Shown: positions 54,752 to 64,000 of the stretch, in pieces
Numbering within the stretch: the first letter of the stretch is position 1
Layout of the letters: the number at the start of each line of letters is the position of its first letter
Assembly (NCBI RefSeq): GCF_019649055.1
Contig: NW_026570326.1
Location: forward strand, 310,001 to 374,000
Origin: Paramacrobiotus metropolitanus
Lineage: Eukaryota > Tardigrada > Eutardigrada > Parachela > Macrobiotidae
Length of the DNA: 64,000 nt
Reading direction: 5' to 3'
Notes under the pieces: generated by a model
The model's input: the letters and a program-made list of their open reading frames with translations, nothing else
Database searches by the model: none
What the model was told of the DNA's origin: nothing
Translations under genes and position numbers: made by a program

Positions 54752-56988
54752 AATACTAACAATAGTAGTACAATGTATTGTAGTATAATTATAATTATAT
54801 ACAATGTATAATAATAGTACGATGTAGTACAGTGTACTCAATAGTTGAATTACTTACTCTAATAGCAGTGTGCCCTTTCAATCGTAGCAGAAATCATGTT
54901 GCAACACTGGTTCGTCAATTAGGGTGGGGCCATACCTTTGTGAAATGTCCTTAAAATAATCGTGGTCAGAAATATCGACTCCCATCGGACCATAGTTTAG
55001 GGAGATCATCCAGGGAAATATACTCGTTCAATATGGAAGTTACCGATGCTTTTACAAAACTATGGCACACTTTGCCACTTATAACGAGCCATGCATGTGA
55101 TTCAAAATTGTGGCTCCTTAGCTAGATGCCCAGTGTTCTACAAATTTGTAGTAGTTGTTGTTTGTAATACCACCGCATATCTGTCGAAAGTATGCTTTTA
55201 ATAATAACGTTAAACAATTCTCGATCGTTTCAAGAATGTTAATAGTTAATACTAGTACTTAATATCCAACCACAATACCACAACACTGATCCAAAAAAAC
55301 ATCTTGTCGTCGTGCTCCTTAAGTATTCGCAGAAATACAGCTTAATCTGTGAAAAAGAAATTCGTAAAGGAAAATATCTCTAAGCATTTAAGCCATAGTA
55401 ACACAATATGAACCATAATAATTACATATTACAATTAATCTGATTACTGTAGGCAGTGCACAGTACGTTTTCAGATGGCTGCTTTAAAAGACTAATCGGA
55501 GCCTAAGAATCATAGGGCAAAACATGAATTGAATTATACCGGTCATTTGCATTTGACACAATGACTCAGTGTACGTAATTGAGCCGACTGATCCATTGCA
55601 TCCAACTGCCTTATTCCTTTCTCATCTTTTCGCAAACCTTTTTGCACTTCCCAATGGGTCGGCTTGAACCAGCCTGCTACCAGTTTTCAAGCCATCCAAG
55701 TACGAGTAACCTAACAGCCAAACATCCCGCGCCTAGTCCAAAACGCAACCACACCGTCGGAACCGGCGTTATACCACCATCTGCTACAATACCAAGAAAA
55801 AGTTGTACAAAGTAATCGGATGTGGATTTGCAGCTTTATTTCTCGACTCTAAAAGACACTGAGATGGGTAGACTACTCTAAAAGACACTGACAACTTCCT
55901 AATTTCAGTTGAAAGAGCCAGTCTTCGTTCCATATAAAAAATATGGAAAACCAACATTACACAAAGCTTTAAATTTTTTAAAAATTCTTTGGAAAAAATG
56001 GGTGGAGTTGGACGATGTGCCGGAAACCCAAAACTCAAATTTGCCATTTTTTAATTCAAAATCGCCGTTATTCGACGAAGTGTTTTCATGGGCATAACTT
56101 TACTATTTCGGGTAGGGGAAACGTTTCTGATTTTTTTCCTTTCAAAAAACTGTGACCTTTACTGCACGTGTTCAGGCTAGAAGCGGTAAGCATAAAGCCC
56201 CGCACATATGATTCTTGTGCAATCAGCTAGCCGGAGCTTTAGTATTAAATTTCTTTCCGACGCTTCTGAAACTCATAAAGCTTAAACGTATTTCCATAAG
56301 AGCAATCATTTAGCTACATTTATCATCCAAATCGGCTTATCTGGTTGCAGCCTGTTTTGCAGCAAAAAACTTTCCTTAAAATAAGCGGAAAAATCTGACA
56401 AAAACGTGCAGTTTTTCGAAAAGCCACAAAATGCGGGAACTGCATAGCTCGTTCAGAGCATGCACCATGCCAAAAGCTTTTTTTCTTTGAAAAGCAGAAG
56501 ATTTTGGCTAAGTAACTCAGCTGAAAAATCAGAAATATTGCTTGCTGGAAAAAAGTATCACCAGATTCACAGGTCTGCGAGCTGGGACAAAATAAATTTC
56601 CACACGTTTTTAATTAAAAACGTTATTAATGAGCATGTTTTAATATTTAGATTTAGATTTTATTGTTTCGAGTAGCTAATTACATTTCTATCGAACGACT
56701 CTAACTACTTCAGGGTAGGACAAATGGTCCGCGAGAAACCGGCCAAAATAGGAGACCGACATTTTGTTCGGCCACCCGGTACAGGCCCTTCTAACATCTC
56801 AGGGCTTAACTGCTTATTCCCACCCGAAACCACTCTTGTCATAGTCAAAACCCTGTAGTCGGATAAAATGTTCGCCGGACGCTGGTCAACGTGAGGAAAA
56901 TATTGTCTAGCAGTTGGTTCGTCCAACGATGGGACACTTCACCTCTACATGCTGCACGTCGGTTGTCTTTAACGAGGCATGAACTGCA
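54752..56988. other. Flank with degraded Ly6-locus relic
   Basis: A 44-codon minus-strand ORF (54878-55009, with GVDISDHDYFKDISQRYGPT) has a possible internal donor but no partner. At about 55,700-55,800 the minus strand has AGSDGVVAFWT followed by stops, a decayed relative of the exon at 25,557-25,695. The rest is AT-rich with no recognised features. Confidence 0.4.
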
Positions 56989-58647
56989 TCAGTATTGCAC
57001 AGGAAGTAGCATGCTACGCGGTAATCGATTAGACTTCTGCCAACAAGACCGGCAATCATAAGTGCAATACTGACCGGACTGGTTGGCCGATGCAAATGGG
57101 CAAGCTATACTTTGCTGGGTGCTGCTCTGCGTACTCGATGATTCATCTAAAATGAGGTGGTAATTCATTAGGTGATAATCAATACCAGTACACATAAAAA
57201 AGTTCTGTAATGTGAAGAAATCGGTATAACTTTTTGGAAAGGCATTGCAGAGATCCGTTTCACAGCGGCACCGTATAGCGCTGGTAGCTTCCCGGTCTTT
57301 AAATGGTTCACAGGGTTTCTCCTGTCTGTCAGCTTCTCTCTCCACTTTGGACCCACAGTACTGAGCATCATACCGAAAATTACTACCTAAAAAGTAGAAA
57401 ATGACCACTCGGAATTGTCAGTGTTAAAACAGAATATAACGTAAGTTAGTTCTCGAGCGCTGGAAGTGTGAGCTTCAGCTGAAATATATCTGATGTTCCT
57501 GAATGTCAAGAAAAAATTGCACAATTACAGAGCAAAACTTGGTCAGGAAGGTCGTCTACCAAGTTTGTCTGCGTTTTCATGCGGCGATCTTGTACTAAGC
57601 ATATTCCCAGAATCGAAAAACCAAGTCGAATTTTAGCCGGACAGTTTGTTTAGTACTACAATTCGAACAGAACTCTCTGGCAGAGGGGCATGCGATACCC
57701 AGTCACCAATCAAAGCGCCTGGGTGTACTTTGGATGCCGACCAAAGTATCCGCCTGGATCTACATACCAGCGCATCACAGCCAGCATAGTCATCCCATAT
57801 GGAAACATTTTAAAATTCATGCACACTGCAAGTAGCGCACACGTTGCTGCATGGAACGGTGCACGTATGCATTTTCAATTGAGCTAATTGGTCACTCTCT
57901 GCTTTATCGTATTTTTTGTAACATGAACTTCAGTTTTTCTCGTGTTTTGCCAGATTTAAACCACTCGCAGGATATTCATTTTAGCAATATTGCCCGCTCA
58001 ACGAGTGCCATACCAGTTAGTCCAAAAAAGGCAAATGATTTGCCACATAGTGCGATAAGGGATATTAAACAGAGTGTGGAAGTGGACAAAACTACCGGTT
58101 CCTAGGCTATCATTCCAGAAAGCTTTGTCCGAACCAGCAGAACAAACAAACGAATCGTACCACGTTGTAATTCAATATCGCAACTTACTGCCTGTGTAAA
58201 AGAGCGTTCCGTTTCGACAATGGGTTATGCCTGGTTCGCACTCAACAATTTTGCTGTTGAGACAATTCGTTTTCTTATCATTCCAAGCTTCAGCATAAGG
58301 AATGTCTGTTCCGCTCACGTAATGGCATTCGTAGCACTTAATAGCCCGTCCTACATGAGGCACATCACTTAAAGCGCTTTGCAAAACATGACTGAGAGAA
58401 AACTGGATTGCAAGAAGCTAAATTCTATTAATTACAAGTATAATTTGAGTTAAGTATTTACGATTGTATTGAAGGGCTAATTTTTCGTAAAAATCTCTGA
58501 TCGGCTTAAAGTTCGTCGAACACCAGTGCTCACCAATAATAACAGAAAAAATTAGGCGGTTTTGCACACTTTGATGTGCCTACCTCCTCGAAATGCTATC
58601 GAAATCAGAATTATAGTGGCTAATAAAACTTGTTTCCAGTTCCACAT
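56989..58647 (-). CDS. Ly6/three-finger-like protein (4 exons)
   Basis: Exons are 58584-58647 (signal peptide, QVLLATIILISIAFRG), 58189-58350 (AIKCYECHYVSGTD, ECEPGITHC), 57231-57386 (FRYDAQYC, CRCETDLCNAFPK) and 56989-57146. All are phase 1 and total 540 bases, giving 179 residues. The third exon's donor (GTTATA) is weak. It is the paralogue of the gene at 25,976-29,699, with matching exon lengths. In the predicted frame the last exon is Ser/Gln-rich and Cys-containing, without a membrane segment, whereas one frame over it reads PVSIALMIAGLVGRSLI, like a GPI-attachment tail. So a one-base change may have removed the anchor, or splicing differs from this model. As predicted, the product is secreted. 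Confidence 0.68.
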
Positions 58648-60633
58648 TTCTAAACAGTTAGTGCGTTTGTCCTAGCAGAAGTCCATGGAATACCACAAAC
58701 GATTCCTTGCAATATCACGTTTATCAGTAAATTTCACCAACAGTTCATGTATTAGTGGCTCTAAAATATTACTGGATGAGAAAGAGCCAAACACGTCGAC
58801 GTAGTTCCATCACCACATCGCATGTATTTAATTAAAAGCTCATGACTTCTAGAACAAACGTAACTAAATGCAAATCCACCCTAGTGACAAGATAATCCTT
58901 GTGTAGAGTATAATCCGTGTTGATAATCTTTGTGTAGTTATTACAGTATGTCGAGTAATACAGGTTCATCCGGAAACAAGAGCAAAAGCACAAACAGGGA
59001 AATTTGTACGAGGCGCACGTGTATGTATTGTACAGTACGTATATGCACATGTAGCCGAGATGTACATGACGAGTGCCTGCGTATGTTCTCTGTATACACT
59101 TTTTTCTTGTTTCCGGACGGGCTGTAGTTACCTAACGATTTACGAGCTAATGATATTTTACTGCTTTGCTACAAAGCTGACAAAATATTCCACAACGTTA
59201 AAGTCAACCTTTTCGTCCTTTGTGCCCTTCACTCTTCAGACTTTGCATACTTTAACATGGACCCTGTACACCTGATAGTCTTCGTTGTTTTCGCAGTACC
59301 TATTGCATCGTTACGCGGTACGCACGCCTTTCTGGTTTCTAAAAGAATTTCTGACGTCGCAGCAGATTTTTTGATATTAAGCACTCAACATGGTGTTAGG
59401 AGTGTTTCTGATTTCTGTAGCAGACGAAACGGATAACGCATGCGCCATTCGTCTGACATAACTGTGCACGCTGGCGAGACATATAGTAAAGCAGAGTTTG
59501 ATGAAGGCCCTCAATGATAAGAAACATAAGTATTATCTAAGCTTCCAACTGAAAGCGAGTACGAACTGCACTTCAGCAATAACTCGCTAAATTTACTTAG
59601 ACGCCCTCGATCTCTTGGGCGTGAAGGACAATAATGTCATTAACACTTCGTTGACTAGCGTGGTTGCTCACACCAGAGTTGGCCTAATTAATTAGTAAAT
59701 AATTGCAAAAAAATAATTGTACAGCAATTTTTGGGCTGTGAGAGCAAAAAAGCGTCTAGTTTTCGCTGATGCTGTTTTTGGCGCACTCTGTGCAGTCGGA
59801 AGTTCCAGGATAGAGATGGTGGAAGTCACCATCCCTTTGGGACATGTACGTCCAAATGTGTGAATTCAGCAACTGTCCACCGTTCAACTGCGTGAATGTA
59901 TGATGTCGAGAAAATCAGGCCATGTACTGGATACTATTCTATCGATATTCTCTTTGTGATGAATTTCTGTTCTCCAATATTTCCATCTTAAGAAAACTTT
60001 TTCTCAGTTACGGTCGCATCGGTTGGTCAAACAACATTCTGTAGTGTCGGTCAAATAACAAATTGTGACGAATGCGCATTACGAATGGGTAAAAGCAGCA
60101 GTTACTATTAAAAAATTTCTCGACGTTGCAGAGGTCCAGGTTGTTGTTGTTGTTGTATTATTATACATTATACACCGTAGTTCTTCTAAGGATCATTGAT
60201 ACAATAAGATAGTTTAATAATATGATCAAAGTAACAAATTAAACACAGAAATGATAATAGTAGAGCTTAGTCACGGATTATTCCAAGTTAAAATCCGGTA
60301 ATGAAGGAACTCGTACTGCTCTTTGGCTCGCCGTTGAGAGCGACATCAATAATGCAGTACTCTGTACACCATCAATTTTTATTGAGGGTACCTCTACGAG
60401 AAATTAATCGAACCATGGAAACGCTCGTTGCAGGTCATTTGCGGCAATCTTTTGTCAGTCAGAGTTTTTGACCTTAACTGCAGTGCGGATATCCTTATTC
60501 AAGGCACAGAATCAGGTGTTCGGTCATACTAAGCGATTACTTTCCGCTCTGCCGGTTCCTGATCCACAAAAGCAGTGAACCTGCCTACTTATTTCCCGAC
60601 AGCTGCTGATCTTTATAACCGCTTGCTTTTGCT
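58648..60633. other. Intergenic, no gene recognised
   Basis: About 2 kb without recognisable exons. Short ORFs carry no domains. Confidence 0.4.
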
Positions 60634-60697
60634 ATGGCTTGGATAACCGAATTTTTGTGGAACCAACGGTTCATGTTGTGTATCTTGATAATCCAAG
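60634..60697 (+). CDS. Orphan signal-peptide exon of a Ly6-like gene
   Basis: ATG 60634-60636 opens a 64-base exon ending in G|GTTAGT (phase 1). It encodes a leader (WNQRFMLCILIIQG) close to that of the Ly6 gene at 24,217 (SPWFMLCMLVFQG), with the same donor. No downstream exon in matching phase was found before the repeat cluster at 60.8-62.6 kb, so the gene is broken, or its exons are beyond the repeats. The Ly6 exons at 62,651 onward have their own start. Confidence 0.45.
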
Positions 60698-60831
60698 GTT
60701 AGTAACTCACAATACTCTGAAATTGAGAGAATATCGACAATAACAACTTTCCAGCGTTTTTGATTAGTTTTACGCACCGAGCGGACAGAAGAACAGCATC
60801 ATAAATTAAGAACGTTTTTAATTTGGTCGAT

Positions 60832-61683
60832 GCTGCGTGCACGGGGAAGCACGGGTGTTGGCTGTGTGCACGGGTGCTTGCACGGGTGCTGTCTGCATGC
60901 ACGGAGTTCGGACACGGGCTTTGGCTGTGTGCACGGGTGACCTTTTTGGATCCGCACGGGTGTCAGCTGTGTGCACGGCTGTTTCACTTCATTTTACGAC
61001 TCAGAGGTTTTCTACGCGGCTTGATGCAAGTGGAAATGGTGTCGGTTGCATGATTCATAAGCGGCTACCAAGTCACAAGTGTGTCCGCATTTCGCATCAG
61101 ATCCTGCTCAAAAGTGGCCGTTCCAGGATCCATCCCGAAAAGAAACGCAGTAGCATTGGCAGTATTACAGAAATTCTTACGTGGCTATATTACACAGGAA
61201 TGGCACAGGAATGGCATTACCTTAATACAAAAATCTTCATGGAAAAAAACACTCCAGAGATTCTCACGTCTTAATTCGACTCTACTTACGGTGACTTTCA
61301 AGTACTTCATGGTACTGCACTAACAAGTAAGTATAGATATTAACAGGCAACGTAGTAGTACTACCCTCAAGCCGCTTTACTTGTACATAGTAGCAAATTT
61401 CGCAGTACTTGCGGTAGGTATTTTCGTTGAGAAATTGTGGGTTAAGTGAGCAGGTTTTCATAAGTAGTAATTATGTAAAAAATTTATAACTAACATATAC
61501 AATTAAATTTAAATTAAACAATTTAAATAATTTTCCGTGCACGCAGCCAACGCCCGTGTAGGAATCCCGTGCCCGCAGCCAACACCCGTTCCCAAACTCC
61601 GTGCACGCAGCCAACACCCGTGCGGAACCAAAAATATCACCCGTGCACGCAGCCAAAACCCGTATTTACCCGCGCACGCAGCC
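60832..61683. repeat. Inverted pair of GTGCACGGGTG repeat clusters
   Basis: The left arm (60832-60981) holds several GGCTGTGTGCACGGGTG-like units; the right arm (61535-61683) holds the complementary CCCGTGCACGCAGCCAAC units. Each arm has four or five units 30-45 bases apart, with about 550 bases between the arms. Confidence 0.75.
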
Positions 61684-61735
61684 ATAATGTTTTAATTTAG
61701 CGTGCGTCGGCAAAATTTATGCGAAAAAAAGTTGA

Positions 61736-62605
61736 GTCGGCCTATTTTACCTTTGCCGCCTTTGCCTTTGCCGTTCCACTTTGCCTTTTTCAACTTTACC
61801 TTTCTTTGCCTTAACTGCCCTGAAAACCTTTAACGTTTTAAAGGTTTTCAGGTTAAAACCTTTACCGTTTTAATTTACCGTCCAAAAATATCGTTCGAAA
61901 AGCCTTTGCCGTTGGTAAACCGCTGACAGAAAATTACCGACGACACTGCCGATTATAGAGTGTAGAGTTCCTGAGTTCTGACTCTTGCATTACATTTGCT
62001 CATATACAGTAATGATGGTCACTTTTATGCGCCCGGAAATTTTCCGAGGCCATAGCCAATTAACTATGCCCCCGGAAAATTTTTGTACTGAAATAATTAT
62101 ATTGTATGTGCATATGGGAAATTTTTCGCAACTTTATTATTACAGTCCTTTGCCACACGAAACCAAAATTACTGACACCGTATGCCGTATCCCATTTTCT
62201 TCTTCACGCCGAGGTAAAAAAAAATTTGTGCAATAATTTGCACAGCCTGTACATCAGTAATAATAATTTAGTGATACAATACCAGCGGTAATCGATTGCC
62301 GCTGACAGTTTTGTGATTACTTAGAGATTTTTTAGCATAGATTTGTAATGCTCCACAAATATCGATGTACCTACATGTTATTTTTTTTACCTAAACGTAA
62401 AGTAGAAAATGGGATACGGCAAAGCGGCTACGGTAATTTATTTTTGACAGTTATTCATCGGCAAAGACTTTTCGAACGGTATTTTAAACGGTAAATTAAA
62501 ACGATAAAGGTTTTCAAGGCGGCAAAGGTAAAGGCAAAGGCAAACTGGAAAAAGGCAAAGTGAAACGGAAAAGGCAAAGGGGCGGCAAAGGTAAAGTAGG
62601 CCGAC
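61736..62605. mobile_element. Foldback-type element with long terminal inverted repeats
   Basis: The outermost bases GTCGGCCTA..TTTACCTTTGCCGCC (from 61736) reappear inverted as GGCGGCAAAGGTAAAGTAGGCCGAC (ending 62605). Inverted arms run about 150 bases each (CCTTTGCC/GGCAAAGG words and TTCGAAAAG/CTTTTCGAA), and further inverted matches lie inward (GCCGTATCCCATTTTCT near 62,184 and AGAAAATGGGATACGGC near 62,405). No transposase ORF and no clear target-site duplication are seen, so it resembles a non-autonomous foldback DNA transposon. Confidence 0.65.
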
Positions 62606-62650
62606 CAAACAAGTTTTACCCCAGTCAAAGTTATTGCTGCGAACAGCAAC

Positions 62651-63626
62651 ATGGATTTACTGAGAACTTTGCAGTGGTCACAATGTTTCTTCTGTCAAAT
62701 TGAGTTTGCTCTGCTAGGCGCCATCCACTGCCTGAAGAAGGTGGAGGTGGACAAAAACGGCAAAGCCGAATGTTACGTTTGTTCAGGTAATGTTCACTGA
62801 CAAAAAGGATCCATGTCTAAGTTAGCAACTTGCAGGCTTAAAAAGTAAAGAACTACATTCTACATGTCACCTAATAAAGTTATGTATTCTATAAGGTCTT
62901 ACGGTTGTCAGTAAGTATGGCCTGAAATATGAACTTCACATGGTTATTTCACGTTTTCTTGTGAATAACATGTGAGCTTTAGAGGAGGACGATAGTTGCG
63001 CCGACTGGACGGGCGACCAAAACGGAGACACTTGCGACGAATCCACAGAGCAGGCCTGCTTCACTCAGGCTGTCGGCTTTCGTGTAGCTGGAGAAAGCCA
63101 TGGTAATTGCACTTTAGTCGTATTACCGCACCTAACCAGCACTACTTCGATATGTTCTTCATTTCGAGCGATTGCACTATGCGGCCCCACATACGTGTAG
63201 ACTTTCGCATGTAGGCACGTAAGTGCAGATACTAGTAGAGCAACACGCAAATGTGTGTGAAGAGTGTAAGATAATTATGTTAATACACACATGACACAGT
63301 GCAATCGTTCGAAAAGATAGCCATATCGAAATACATATGGAAGTGTCGTGAATTTATCTGATTGAATTTTTGTGGTTAGCATTCAGAGGTCACCGAAGTA
63401 TTTTATCTGTTTTACAGTGCGTTGGAGGGTCAGGAGGGGCTGTGATAAGCTTCCTAAAAATGTTGCCAGTAATAACTACTCCTATGACACTGATGCTGTC
63501 ATGTCCAAAACAGCATTCCAAACAAATAAGCGGCTGGATTATATTAAAGTAATCCAGATAGTTTGCGTGTTAGATCTCTGTAATGACCGCAGGTTTAAAG
63601 ATACGACAGCTCCGGATAATTTATAG
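62651..63626 (+). CDS. Ly6/three-finger-like protein (3 exons)
   Basis: Exons are 62651-62786, 62983-63102 and 63418-63626, joined in phase 1 with GT-AG borders. Exon 1 opens with a moderately hydrophobic leader (CQIEFALLGAIHC) and then AECYVCSG, the start of a Ly6 fold. Exon 2 adds DSCADW, DTCDE and ACFTQAVG. Exon 3 gives RRGCDKLPKN and the end motif CVLDLCND, then a short polar tail without a GPI segment. Cysteine order and phase-1 introns match the other Ly6 genes in the window. The leader is unusual in containing cysteines, so the true start could be further upstream. Confidence 0.68.
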
Positions 63627-64000
63627 AATTATTAATTACAGTTGTATATTTTGTAGTACATTTTCTGAGAAATTACGATTATGTTACTTATAAATGCGGT
63701 CACAGTTTCCGCTGGATGGTACACTGTATGTACAAGCTTGTTCCATAATTTGTAACCCGTGAATTTGTATTTGTCGCTGTGCTGATGCGGTAGACATATA
63801 AGGACGATAATGTACAGTATATACTGCAGTAAGTCCAGTATAAACTATAAAGTCAACCACTTTAGCCAAGCTCGTATCTTCACGGGCTTATATCAAGATC
63901 ATGTCATCCAAGATTATATCTTCACGGGCTTTTTAACATTAATGGGATCGCAAATTATTTCTAATTAACGGAACAACATGCATAATAAAGTAACCCCGCG
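63627..64000. other. 3' flank, nothing recognised
   Basis: This AT-rich end of the window contains two copies of ATCTTCACGGGCTT about 45 bases apart (63876 and 63921). No gene was seen. Confidence 0.4.

Noticed and set aside
54878-55009. Minus-strand 44-codon ORF resembling a Cache-type SDxDYFK motif
   Set aside because: Too short, no partner exons, and the similarity rests on a few residues.

Overview
The window is animal nuclear DNA. Genes are split by short, mostly phase-1 introns with GT-AG borders, proteins are secreted or membrane-anchored metazoan types (Ly6/three-finger, Link-like, CS-alpha-beta defensin-like), and there is a large Ty3/Gypsy-type LTR retrotransposon. A small-genome ecdysozoan such as a tardigrade would fit, but nothing in the sequence proves the species.

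Layout. 1-1.47 kb: 5' part of a wax-ester-synthase/DGAT-like acyltransferase (minus, cut by the window edge). 4.5-5.1 kb: an intronless Ly6-like pseudogene with two in-frame stops. 6.18-7.10 kb: a two-exon CS-alpha-beta defensin-like peptide gene that no long ORF reveals. 7.57-11.30 kb: an eight-exon bubblegum-type acyl-CoA synthetase whose exons join to exactly 714 codons. 11.49-14.01 kb: a multi-exon coiled-coil gene; 14.49-15.26 kb: an intronless coiled-coil gene. 16.3-23.7 kb: three tandem minus-strand paralogues (N-terminal signal or anchor, shared beta-rich ectodomain, Link-like module in the two long ones). 24.2-29.7 kb and 55.7-63.6 kb: a cluster of Ly6/three-finger genes on both strands, including a duplicated pair (25.98-29.70 and 56.99-58.65 kb) sharing exon order and intron phase.

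30,115-54,747 is one 24.6-kb LTR retrotransposon on the minus strand lying between the duplicated Ly6 loci. It has ~387-bp LTRs that differ at only two places, TG...CA ends, a TTAA target-site duplication and a primer-binding site matching the tRNA-iMet 3' end. From its 5' end it carries gag (myristoylation-type start, coiled coil, proline/glutamine-rich stretch, capsid, zinc knuckle), protease, RT-RNase H and integrase, followed by about 9.5 kb of long unrecognised ORFs and a 2.2-kb repeat-rich 3' tail. Reading frames change many times by single bases, mostly at homopolymers; the host acyltransferase shows the same kind of slip, so part of this may be assembly error.

The lipid genes (acyl-CoA synthetase and acyltransferase) act on related substrates but show no operon-like link. 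The rest of the gene set is extracellular or cell-surface. Several foldback or satellite repeats fill the spaces: a 205-bp higher-order minisatellite inside a Ly6 intron, GC-rich palindromic DNA at 28.2-28.9 kb, and nested inverted repeats at 60.8-62.6 kb.
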